DNA of 40,729 nt, from NCBI GenBank assembly GCA_949288455.1, contig CASEKF010000032.1, positions 1 through 40,729 of the forward strand, written 5' to 3'. Below, in pieces: positions 1 through 7,486 of the stretch (position 1 is the first letter of the stretch; every line of letters starts with the position of its first letter). Under the pieces are notes generated by a model. The model saw nothing but the letters and a program-made list of their open reading frames with translations, was not told where the DNA came from and did not search any database. Origin of the DNA: an uncultured bacterium. Lineage in GTDB: Bacteria > Vulcanimicrobiota > CADAWZ01. A program made the position numbers and the translations under genes.

Positions 1-134
1 TCCAAAGAAACGGCTCCATTCCTCTTGAGACGGGCAATGATATTCGCAGAAAAACCCGCTTTCTTTTGAAGCTGAGAAGTTGTCATATCTTGCTCTATCA
101 ATAGATGAAACAGTTTTTTATAGCTGACAGCCAT
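1..134 (-). CDS. Cro/C1-type (XRE) helix-turn-helix regulator, partial
   Basis: The gene runs off the left edge, so only about the first 44 residues are present. Translation from the ATG at 134-132 gives MAVSYKKLFHLLIEQDMTTS, followed by a helix-turn-helix with the segment AGFSANIIARLKRNGAVSLE. This is the pattern of short XRE/HTH_26 repressors of about 65-75 residues, which often regulate mobile or restriction modules. The start is supported by the family's conserved N-terminus and an AGG-like site about 10 nt upstream. An upstream inverted repeat (167-194) is a plausible autoregulatory operator. The family is seen in the sequence; its target and partner genes lie outside the window and are unknown. 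Confidence 0.8.
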   Translation of the reverse strand, partial: MAVSYKKLFHLLIEQDMTTSQLQKKAGFSANIIARLKRNGAVSL

Positions 135-166
135 AATGCGCCTACATATGTGATCGCAATCATCTT

Positions 167-194
167 AAAATACATTATATAATGGTTGTATTTT
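167..194. promoter_or_regulatory. Inverted repeat, probable operator of the XRE regulator
   Basis: Arms aaaataca (167-174) and tgtatttt (187-194) are perfect inverted repeats, with the 12-bp palindrome cattatataatg (173-184) inside. The site lies about 35-60 bp upstream of the XRE start codon and contains TATAAT-like sequence on the minus strand. A dyad over a promoter next to a Cro/C1-type gene is typical of self-repression. The repeat is seen directly; its role as operator is inference. Confidence 0.5.
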
Positions 195-523
195 GCCACC
201 CCATCTTCCAAAGCGCTTCCCTGTTTCATGGTAGCCACCAAAGGTTATAAGAGACACACGATTTGTTCCATCCCAGCCAATTGAATCGGCATTTTGGCGT
301 ACTCTTTCAAGGCGTTTGCGGAACGCGCAGCCGCAGAATGAATTCTGCTTGCGGCGGTCTGTCTGTTATGATTGGGCGCTGAATCCCAATAAGGCGCTGA
401 CATATAAGAAACCGAGGGCCAAGGCACTTATGTGTCTTGGCCCTCGGTTTCTGTTTTGAGATCAAAGCCACGCCCTGACGGCAAAGCCGCCTTTTAAAAA
501 CAGGCGTCAGCGCAACATACGTC
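195..523. other. Non-coding or degenerate flank between XRE gene and tmRNA
   Basis: I see no confident gene here. A 60-codon open frame on the minus strand (427-245) has ordinary-looking composition, but it lacks a ribosome site and its start lies inside a long hairpin, so I do not call it. The stretch is richer in G+C than the rest of the window. It has dyads at 330-355 and 482-511 and the large hairpin at 408-451. It may be the end of an element inserted next to tmRNA. Confidence 0.35.
408..451. repeat. Perfect long hairpin downstream of tmRNA
   Basis: Positions 408-423 and 436-451 are perfect 16-bp inverted repeats. Three more pairs, one of them G-T, extend the stem to 19 bp with a 6-nt loop. 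The stem is GC-rich. It lies about 72 nt past the tmRNA 3' end in the direction of transcription, but no T-run follows on either strand, so it is not a standard intrinsic terminator. It could be a processing or rho-assisted end, or part of an inserted element. Confidence 0.6.
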
Positions 524-875
524 TGGTGGAGGCGGCGGGAATCGAACCCGCGTCCGAAAAGTTTCTTGAAAAGACTTCTACAGGCATAGTCTGCGTTTAA
601 ATATTCGAGAATAAAGTCTCCCGCAGACAGGATACCATATCCCCTATCCCTCTTAATTTCCCGTCGGATCCGAAGGAAATTATCCTCAAGTATTCTGCAA
701 ATTTGACGCCTATATTTTATCGGCAGAAACGACAAAATAAGACGTAGCCGAACTAAGCGGCTAAAGCGTAATTGTAATTGTTGTCGTTTATTTTTTTTCC
801 GCTCGTTTAACGAGAGCACGGAACTCGACCCGCCGTCAAGTCTCGAAATCCCCCCGTCGAAACCGGTTCGCCCCC
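524..875 (-). ncRNA. ssrA: tmRNA (transfer-messenger RNA)
   Basis: This RNA rescues stalled ribosomes and tags the unfinished protein for proteolysis, acting with SmpB. On the minus strand the 5' end reads GGGGGCGAACCGGTTTCGAC, the hallmark of one-piece tmRNA. The 3' end carries the T-arm GGTTCGATTCC, an acceptor strand and an encoded CCA (524-526). The 7-bp acceptor stem GGGGGCG/CGCCUCC closes with one G-U pair. The tag frame ends at a TAG (753-755) and encodes NDNNYNYALAA; the ALAA end is the usual ClpXP-type degron. The codons before it read AAA AAA ATA, so the resume codon is not an obvious GCA. The length of 352 nt is normal. Confidence 0.95.
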
Positions 876-889
876 ATTTAGCTTACTAT

Positions 890-919
890 AATATACCATA
901 TCGCAAGGCTAAATTGCAA
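890..919 (-). promoter_or_regulatory. Probable sigma70-type promoter of tmRNA
   Basis: On the minus strand, TTGCAA (919-914) and TATATT (895-890) are separated by 18 bp and sit about 15 nt upstream of the mature tmRNA 5' end. That spacing and position fit a housekeeping promoter. The remainder of 920-1171 shows only AT-rich sequence and no other gene. Confidence 0.6.
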
Positions 920-1171
920 GAGTATAACCGACAAGCCTTTTAATAAACGCGACAAGGGAAAACGATCGTTTTATCAATCTGCGCCGAGGGATAACTTAAG
1001 ATTAAAATTAAAAAATATTAAAAGAAAAATTAAAAGGACTTTAATATATATAACAGAAAATTCTAAAATAAATTATTGACGCCTATATGCAAAATTTAGG
1101 CCGGCAATCGCTTTAACGGCGCGTTGAAAAAAAAATTACATTATCAAACGTAAAGAGGAGAAAAAAGAAAA

Positions 1172-2197
1172 ATGGCAATCATATGTCCGATCTGCACCTA
1201 TGACAATCAGGAAAATTCTTCGGGAATATGCCTACAATGCGGATTTGATTTAAATTCGGGAAGTTCTTTATATGAAAAACCTCTGCAAGATATAAATAAA
1301 GCGGCGGAGACTATATTGGCGGCCGAAGGATCCGCAGCGCCGGAAGAAATAACGGCTCTGTATTCGGAAATAGCCGCTTCTTCCGCCGGATTGATAGGAC
1401 AAGCTAAAGCCGAGCTTGAAAAAGGACTTGCCTCTCTCAAAAACAATTCGGCTTCTATAAGCGCGGCGGATAATAACAATACGGAATTGATCAACAACGC
1501 GCTCGCGAATTTTGAAAAAGCCGCAGGCGAAGCGTCGAAAAATCTTGAATCGATTTATCAAGCTTTATATATAATGAACGATCCTGAAAAAACTAAAGAA
1601 GGTCAGGCGCAGCTTGAATTTTTATCCACGGCTATTCAGCAGAATTTCCTGCTCCTGCAGCAAAGCTCTATGGCTTTTATGACATTTAATCAAGACGCCG
1701 AATATCCGATAGACATAACTAACGTATCGAAAATTTTAGAATATATATCGGCGTATATAAGCTCGTATTTGAAAACAAAAAGCGTTCAGGAACTGAAATC
1801 CGCGGTTTATTACATTGAAAGCGCAAAACGAACGCTTATATCGCAGATTGAAGAATATGAAGGCGTTCCCTACGATCAGGAAATAAGCGAAACAAATTTT
1901 GTAGATAACGAAGGACAAAGCGAACATTCCCATAAAAATATAGAAGAAACCGACGATGACGAAGAGTACTACGACGATGAGGAGTACGAAGACGAAGAAG
2001 AACTTTCGGATGAATTTGGTCTTGAAGAGCGTCAGGACGAAAGCTCGGATATAAAAATAGATCAATATTCCCCTCAAACGGATTCTCTGGCGTTAGGAAA
2101 TTCAATTCATTCAGAAAATTCAAGCGAAGATATTACGGAAGGCGACATTACGGAGTCTGCCCACGAAACTTACGGCGGTTTTTCGGAAAAAATTTAA
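1172..2197 (+). CDS. Zinc-ribbon protein with helical middle and acidic tail, function unknown
   Basis: A 341-residue protein that I do not recognise. The N-terminus has four cysteines (C5, C8, C20, C23), the layout of a small zinc ribbon. Residues ~35-230 are Ala/Glu/Lys/Ser-rich and probably helical. From about 245 onward the protein is strongly acidic (for example EETDDDEEYYDDEEY) and likely disordered. There is no signal peptide or membrane segment, so it is probably cytoplasmic. The ATG follows an AAAGAGGAG ribosome site at a good distance. The GNAT gene starts 20 nt after its stop, suggesting co-transcription. A similar N-terminal ribbon opens the pseudokinase at 34416-36602. Confidence 0.8.
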   Translation: MAIICPICTYDNQENSSGICLQCGFDLNSGSSLYEKPLQDINKAAETILAAEGSAAPEEITALYSEIAASSAGLIGQAKAELEKGLASLKNNSASISAADNNNTELINNALANFEKAAGEASKNLESIYQALYIMNDPEKTKEGQAQLEFLSTAIQQNFLLLQQSSMAFMTFNQDAEYPIDITNVSKILEYISAYISSYLKTKSVQELKSAVYYIESAKRTLISQIEEYEGVPYDQEISETNFVDNEGQSEHSHKNIEETDDDEEYYDDEEYEDEEELSDEFGLEERQDESSDIKIDQYSPQTDSLALGNSIHSENSSEDITEGDITESAHETYGGFSEKI

Positions 2198-2217
2198 AGA
2201 GTCGCGTCGACTAAAAA

Positions 2218-2814
2218 ATGTTGGAACTTTTAAATTTATTCAAAAAAACGCAAATAACAGGCAAAAACATTTCGTTAAGAAATTTCAAAAAGCAGGATAT
2301 CATTCAAGTCGCGGCTTGGATGCGGGATCTTGAACTTATCAGGCTTTCGTTTGGCATAACCGCTCAAAAAAGCCAGCTCAAACAGCTTTCCGAATGTCTC
2401 CTGACAGAGCTTCAATACAAATACGATAAAGTTCTGACGATAACGGACTTAAAAAAAAATCCCATAGGATTGATTAAATATGCGGAGAAATATCCGGACG
2501 CTTCAAATTCCGGAAAAATAATAAATATAGGCATATTTATCGGGGAGCGGAAAAACCGAGACAAATCTTTAGGGACAGAAGCTATGCTGCTTGCCGTCGA
2601 ACATTTTTTCAAAGAAGAAACCGTCGATTACATAGAGGTGGACACGGCGGTCTTCAACGAAAGAGCGTTGAGATGTTTTTTAAAATGCGGGTTTAAAATT
2701 GAAAAAACTTTTGACGAAACCGATTATGTGACAAAAATAGTTATGCATAAGATTCTTTTAAAATTGAGACGAGAAGATTTTTACCCCGTTTACAAAGCGT
2801 ATTTTGAAAGCTGA
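2218..2814 (+). CDS. GNAT-family N-acetyltransferase (RimJ/RimL-like)
   Basis: A 198-residue protein with the layout of the Acetyltransf_3/RimJ-RimL type of GNAT enzymes, which move an acetyl group from acetyl-CoA to an amine. It begins with the typical KNISLRNFKKQDIIQVAAWM region. The acetyl-CoA loop region is near IGERKNRDKSLGTEAMLLAV, and the late strand-helix is VDTAVFNERALRCFLKCGFK, where the NxRALRxxxKxGF pattern is characteristic. The substrate cannot be told from sequence. No clear ribosome site precedes the ATG at 2218, so translation may be coupled to the gene 20 nt upstream. It ends with TGA, showing that TGA is a real stop in this genome. Confidence 0.85.
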   Translation: MLELLNLFKKTQITGKNISLRNFKKQDIIQVAAWMRDLELIRLSFGITAQKSQLKQLSECLLTELQYKYDKVLTITDLKKNPIGLIKYAEKYPDASNSGKIINIGIFIGERKNRDKSLGTEAMLLAVEHFFKEETVDYIEVDTAVFNERALRCFLKCGFKIEKTFDETDYVTKIVMHKILLKLRREDFYPVYKAYFES

Positions 2815-2856
2815 TCAAACTCAAAAATAATTATAAATTGCCAAAAGGAGAGCCAA

Positions 2857-3867
2857 GTGGACAGAATTCAAGGTCCCGGAAACATAAGATACGATTCGCA
2901 GCACCTTCAAGTTTCAAGACGTCTTACCGCCGAAAGCGTAAAGCCCAACGTATTTAAAGACGACGCTCAACAGGTTCAGCTAAATATAAAGGATCAGGTA
3001 GCCTTGAGCCAGGAAGCAAAAGAACTGCTAAAGACATTAAGAAAAGAAGGGAAAAAAATAGCCTCTTCAAAAGACGAAGATCTGGAAAGTCTCCTGGGCA
3101 ATTTAAGAAAACTCCGAGACAAAACGGAAGACGACGAAGGAGACGACGGCGAAAACTCTTCCAAACGCGAAAGCAAAGGGAAAAAGCTTTTCTTCCGACA
3201 GTCCGAAGACGGCAAATATATAATTCCAATAAATCAAACTATCTCCGACTCGGAAGGAAAAACGGAAAAATTCAAAGTCAAGCCTGCAAAGCACGCGGAG
3301 ATAATAGATAAAATGCTGGTGTCAGACACGCCTTCCATACAAAGAAAGCAAGTAATCAACGAGCTGGATCCGCTGGGCGAGAAAATGCTGTCTTTCGTTA
3401 AAAATTTCGGAGTACATATTATCATTTTAAAACGCAACGAAAATCTTACTCAGCGTAAAATTAAAGGAATGATGATCGCGGCTCCGGGCGAAAGAAGCTT
3501 CGACGGAAGGCCATGGGAAATAGTAAGGGGAATCTACTGTCCGGATCGCAGGCTTATAGTAGCCGGAGAAGAACTCCTGGGGATGGGCAAACGATCCGTG
3601 ATGAGGCATGAATTTGGTCACGCCTTCGACAACGCCTTTACAAAAAGAAATCAAAGACGGCTGCCTTTGTCGGTACAGCTATGGAACTCCTTCGCTCCAA
3701 CAAGAAAAGCTCTTCCTTCGGAATATGCGTCAACGAATCCGGCCGAGTATTTCGCCGAATCCGTAGAAACGTTCTTTATAGTTCCCGAAGGACGCGGCTT
3801 TCTTAAAAAGAATGATCCTCAAATGCACGAGTATTTAGAAACTCTGTTTAGCGAAGATAATTTATAA
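2857..3867 (+). CDS. Anthrax-lethal-factor-like (ATLF/PPEP-type) zinc metallopeptidase
   Basis: 336 residues starting at GTG, 8 nt after an AAAAGGAG ribosome site. The C-terminal third carries a zincin motif HEFGH (251-255) and then ASTNPAEYFAESVETFF (291-307). That second glutamate helix (E297/E301) matches the ATLF/Pro-Pro endopeptidase group, where the distal Glu is the third zinc ligand. Residues 1-60 are disordered-looking and include DQVALS (46-51), a motif that recurs in the clostripain-like protease at 14919. Residues ~60-115 are charged. There is no classical signal peptide, so the export route, if any, is unknown. The metallopeptidase fold is well supported; the substrate is not known. 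Confidence 0.8.
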   Translation: MDRIQGPGNIRYDSQHLQVSRRLTAESVKPNVFKDDAQQVQLNIKDQVALSQEAKELLKTLRKEGKKIASSKDEDLESLLGNLRKLRDKTEDDEGDDGENSSKRESKGKKLFFRQSEDGKYIIPINQTISDSEGKTEKFKVKPAKHAEIIDKMLVSDTPSIQRKQVINELDPLGEKMLSFVKNFGVHIIILKRNENLTQRKIKGMMIAAPGERSFDGRPWEIVRGIYCPDRRLIVAGEELLGMGKRSVMRHEFGHAFDNAFTKRNQRRLPLSVQLWNSFAPTRKALPSEYASTNPAEYFAESVETFFIVPEGRGFLKKNDPQMHEYLETLFSEDNL

Positions 3868-4003
3868 AAACGCGTTTGGCTCGACTCTTTTTAAGCTTCA
3901 AACAACCGAAAAGGAAAAACTTAGGCTTTAAAGAATTTAGCAAAAACAATAACGTCAAAAAACGAAGTTTTAGGATATTATAAAATAACGAAAGGACTTT
4001 AAA

Positions 4004-4402
4004 ATGAGCGATAATCTTAAATTTTCCAAAGAGCACGAATGGGTTCTAACGCAAGGCGACACAGCTACGATAGGAATAACCTCCTACGCCGTGGAACAGC
4101 TTGGAGATATAGTATACGTGGAGCTTCCCGAACCGGGCGAAGAATATGAAGCTATGGCCAGAATAGGTTCCATAGAATCCGTTAAAACGGTCTCGGATCT
4201 TTTCACTCCCGTAGGCGGAACAGTGACCGAATTAAATCCGGCTATAAGCGAAAACGGCGAAGAAGACGGAGAAATGCATTTAGAATATATAAATCAGGAT
4301 CCATATGGAAAAGGTTGGCTGTTTAAAATAAAAATAAGCGACGAGGCAGACTTAAACGATCTTATGACAAAATCTGAATACGACTCGATGATAGTCGAAT
4401 AG
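4004..4402 (+). CDS. gcvH: Glycine cleavage system H protein
   Basis: A 132-residue lipoyl carrier that shuttles the aminomethyl group between the P, T and L proteins. The lipoylation site is K61 in the conserved context SIESVKTVSDLFTPVGG. The usual DPYGxGWL motif is present near the C-terminus. Compared with typical H proteins there is a roughly 10-residue acidic insertion around residues 83-96 (SENGEEDGEMHLE). An AAAGGAC site precedes the ATG. It is the first gene of a gcvH-gcvPA-gcvPB operon, 10 nt before gcvPA. No gcvT is present in the window. Confidence 0.96.
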   Translation: MSDNLKFSKEHEWVLTQGDTATIGITSYAVEQLGDIVYVELPEPGEEYEAMARIGSIESVKTVSDLFTPVGGTVTELNPAISENGEEDGEMHLEYINQDPYGKGWLFKIKISDEADLNDLMTKSEYDSMIVE

Positions 4403-4412
4403 GAGATCGGAT

Positions 4413-5762
4413 ATGAGCTATACTCCTCATACGAATAAAGATATTGAAGAGATGCTGGGCTTCATAGGGAAAAAAAGCCTTGACGAACTCTTTGAAACCG
4501 TTCCGGGGGAAATCTTCAGAACTCATGATCCGGATATTCCGGAATCAAAAAACGAGATGGAACTTAAAAATTTTTTCAGAAAAATATCTGAAAAAATCGA
4601 CGTTTTTAATATTTCATTTCTAGGCGCAGGATGTTACCGTCATTATATTCCTTCCGGAGTAAAAGCCATAACCTCCGACGGCAGATTTTACACGGCTTAT
4701 ACTCCATATCAGCCGGAAGCCAGTCAAGGAACTCTGCAAGCCATATACGAATATCAAACGTATATAGCGATGCTTACGGGAATGGACGTCGCCAACGCTT
4801 CTCTGTACGACGGCGCTTCGGCCGTATGCGAGGCGGCCGTTATGGCTATGGCCGAAACGAAAAGAAATAAAATTATCGTATCGGAAACTCTTCATAAAGA
4901 GTACGCGGAGACTCTTGAAACGTATTTAGGCAAAGAAAACATAGTCGTACTTTCTATGGAAAACGGAGTTTCCTCCCGTAAAAAGCTGTCGGAACATTTA
5001 GATTCAGATACGGCGGGCGTCATAATTCAAACTCCGAACTTTTTCGGCTGCATCGAAAATCTTGCCGAATTTAAAGAAGAAGTCAAAAAGAATAAGTCTC
5101 TTCTTATCGCGGCGATAAACGAGCCGTATTCTTTGGGAGTCCTAAAAAATCCCGGTGAATGCGGAGCGGACATAGCGGCCGGAGACGCTCAGGCGTTCGG
5201 TTCTCCAACGGCGTTTGGAGGCCCTTCTCTCGGTTTTATAGCCGTCAGAAAAAATTTAATGAGAAAAATTCCCGGAAGGCTATGCGGCAAAACTAAAGAC
5301 ATAAACGGAAAAGACGGCTTCGTACTGACCCTTCAAGCCAGAGAGCAGCATATAAGACGCGACAAAGCTTCTTCCAACATATGCTCCAACGAAGCGTTAT
5401 GCGCTCTTGCCGCGACGGTTCATCTCTCTCTCTTAGGAAAAGAAGGTTTTCTCGCCATAGCTCGCAGGAACGTCTCTCAAGCCCATTACGCGTCTAAGGT
5501 AATATCGGAAATACCCGGTTTTTCCCTAAAATTCAACGCTCCGTTTTTTAACGAATTTACGATTAAGTGCGAAGCGGATCCCGAACTTATCGTAAACCGT
5601 TTAGCTTCGGAAAGGATTGGAGCGGGAATCCCAATCGGCAGATTCTTCCCGGAACTTAGCGACTGTCTTCTGATAGCGGTTACCGAAACGACGGAAAAAG
5701 AAGAAATAGACGTCTTCGCAAAGCGTTTAGCGGAAATTTCTAAGGAGTTGATCGATAAATGA
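4413..5762 (+). CDS. gcvPA: Glycine dehydrogenase (decarboxylating) subunit 1
   Basis: The N-terminal half of the split P protein (449 residues, normal family length). With GcvPB it forms the PLP-dependent glycine decarboxylase that releases CO2 and loads the aminomethyl group onto GcvH. It opens with YTPHTNKDIEEMLGFIGKKS and includes the conserved FLGAGCYRHYIPSGV and YTPYQPEASQGTLQAIYEYQ stretches typical of GcvPA. A GGAGAT ribosome site precedes the ATG. Its end overlaps the gcvPB start by 4 nt (ATGA), so translation of the two subunits is coupled. The split form is common in Firmicutes, Thermotogae and many anaerobes; Proteobacteria usually have one fused chain. Confidence 0.97.
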   Translation: MSYTPHTNKDIEEMLGFIGKKSLDELFETVPGEIFRTHDPDIPESKNEMELKNFFRKISEKIDVFNISFLGAGCYRHYIPSGVKAITSDGRFYTAYTPYQPEASQGTLQAIYEYQTYIAMLTGMDVANASLYDGASAVCEAAVMAMAETKRNKIIVSETLHKEYAETLETYLGKENIVVLSMENGVSSRKKLSEHLDSDTAGVIIQTPNFFGCIENLAEFKEEVKKNKSLLIAAINEPYSLGVLKNPGECGADIAAGDAQAFGSPTAFGGPSLGFIAVRKNLMRKIPGRLCGKTKDINGKDGFVLTLQAREQHIRRDKASSNICSNEALCALAATVHLSLLGKEGFLAIARRNVSQAHYASKVISEIPGFSLKFNAPFFNEFTIKCEADPELIVNRLASERIGAGIPIGRFFPELSDCLLIAVTETTEKEEIDVFAKRLAEISKELIDK

Positions 5763-7207
5763 GCAGACTTATATTTGAGAAAAGTTCGCCCGGAAGAACC
5801 GGAGCGTATAAATGTAAATCGGAAGGCAAATCCGAAGACGCTTTGTCTTTTATTCCGGAAGAGCTGAGGACGTCAAACCCGCCGGATCTGCCCGAGGTTT
5901 CGGAACTGGACGTTATACGCCATTATACTCGTCTGGCTAATAAAAATATGGGCGTGACTTCAAACTTTTATCCGCTAGGGTCCTGCACCATGAAATATAA
6001 CCCATGCGTAAACGAAGAGATCGCCTCTATGGACTCTTTTGTCAATATTCATCCCTATCAGCCTCAGTCGACCGTTCAAGGGGCCCTTGAATTAATGTGG
6101 CTCTTAGAAAAATACCTCAACGAAATCACGGCTATGGACGGTTTTACGCTTCAGCCCGCCGCAGGGGCTCACGGCGAATTTACGGCGATGCTTATCGCAA
6201 AAAAATGGTTTAAAGACAAAAACGAAAACAGGAACGTCATTCTAGTTCCGGACTCGTCTCATGGCACTAATCCCGCCAGCGCCGCTATGGGCGGTTTTCA
6301 GGTAACGCAGATAGCCTCAAACGAAAACGGACTGGTGGATCTTAACGATTTAGACGAGAAGTTAAACGAAAAAACGGCTTGCTTTATGATGACTAACCCC
6401 AACACTTTAGGGTTATTTGAAAAAGACATTTTGAAAATAGCCGACAAAGTTCATTCAAAAGGCGGCTTACTGTATTATGACGGAGCTAATTTAAACGCTA
6501 CTCTGGGACTTGTCCGCCCGGGAGACGCCGGTTTTGATTTCGTGCATGTAAACGTTCATAAGACGTTTTCCACGCCGCATGGAGGAGGAGGGCCCGGAGC
6601 GGGACCCGTAGGCGCCAGAGGGCTTCTGGCCGAATACCTTCCGCGCCCCAGAGTTAAATACGACGGAGAAAAATGGTCGTTAGATTACGATTGTCCAAAT
6701 TCCATAGGAAGAGTTCAGGCTTTTTACGGAAACTTTTCCGTACTCGTAAAAACTCTGGCTTATATTTTGTCTATAGGCAAAGATTCCATAACAGACGTGG
6801 CTAAATTATCCGTTCTCAACGCTAATTATCTTCTGGCAAAACTAAAAAATATTTTCGCAATTCCGTACGGCGACTCTTGTATGCATGAATTTGTCGCGTC
6901 CGCCGAACCTCAGTCTAAACTTGGAGTAAAAGCGATGGATATATGCAAAAGAATGCTTGACTACGGTTATCATGCTCCTACGGTATATTTTCCGCTGATA
7001 GTCAAAGAAGCTCTTATGATAGAGCCGACGGAGACGGAATCAAAAGAAACTCTCGACGACTATGCGGAAATTATAAGCAAAATTCAATTGGAGATAGAGC
7101 AGGAACCGGAAAAACTGCATAACGCCCCGATTACTACGCCGTTAAGAAGACTAGACGACGTATCCGCGGCCAGACATCCTAATCTAAGATATGAAAAACG
7201 ACTTTAA
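5759..7207 (+). CDS. gcvPB: Glycine dehydrogenase (decarboxylating) subunit 2
   Basis: The PLP-binding half of the split P protein (482 residues). The Schiff-base lysine is K268 in NVHKTFSTPHGGGGPGAGP. Other conserved segments are YPLGSCTMKYNP (71-82), PAAGAHGEF (133-141) and SSHGTNPASAAM (166-177). The start overlaps the gcvPA stop in an ATGA. No transcription terminator is obvious after its TAA. The 279 bp to the next gene hold no recognisable gene. Confidence 0.97.
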   Translation: MSRLIFEKSSPGRTGAYKCKSEGKSEDALSFIPEELRTSNPPDLPEVSELDVIRHYTRLANKNMGVTSNFYPLGSCTMKYNPCVNEEIASMDSFVNIHPYQPQSTVQGALELMWLLEKYLNEITAMDGFTLQPAAGAHGEFTAMLIAKKWFKDKNENRNVILVPDSSHGTNPASAAMGGFQVTQIASNENGLVDLNDLDEKLNEKTACFMMTNPNTLGLFEKDILKIADKVHSKGGLLYYDGANLNATLGLVRPGDAGFDFVHVNVHKTFSTPHGGGGPGAGPVGARGLLAEYLPRPRVKYDGEKWSLDYDCPNSIGRVQAFYGNFSVLVKTLAYILSIGKDSITDVAKLSVLNANYLLAKLKNIFAIPYGDSCMHEFVASAEPQSKLGVKAMDICKRMLDYGYHAPTVYFPLIVKEALMIEPTETESKETLDDYAEIISKIQLEIEQEPEKLHNAPITTPLRRLDDVSAARHPNLRYEKRL

Positions 7208-7486
7208 ACTCGGTAAAAATCAACGAGTACGGAGCCTGAAACTAAGCCTGCGGCAATAAATCCCGCGGAGCCGTATAATCCTTCCGCGACTAAAGGCAGC
7301 CGATTTCTTTTTAGCCTATGTCAAGAGATACAAAAATCGTATGACACTCCCCTTTTTCCAGGCTTATTGCAAAGCTTAAAAGCTATAACGTCCGGATTTT
7401 TAGCATTTAAAAACGAGCTTAATCGATAGGCGCGTAAAAATCTTGCGCCGCGCTGAAAAATAGTGAAGAAAGGTTGAATCTTAGAT

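Noticed and set aside
246-256. tataagagaca, matching 11 of the 19 bases of the Tn5 mosaic end used in sequencing libraries
   Set aside because: The match stops at both sides and could be chance. It is worth remembering only if the left flank proves chimeric.
245-427. 60-codon minus-strand frame next to the XRE gene
   Set aside because: Composition is plausible, but there is no ribosome site, the start is buried in a perfect hairpin, and I recognise no family.
307-819. 170-codon frame on the minus strand over the tmRNA
   Set aside because: It overlaps a clear tmRNA gene and has an Arg-rich, non-protein-like composition.
3868-4003. Glycine riboswitch ahead of gcvH
   Set aside because: No conserved glycine-aptamer core sequences or long stems are visible in the 136-bp leader.
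7208-7486. Minus-strand coding remnant (residues like LVAEGLYGSAGFIAAGLVSG) just after gcvPB
   Set aside because: The frame is only about 33 codons after a stop, without a start codon or ribosome site. It could be a decayed gene but cannot be supported.
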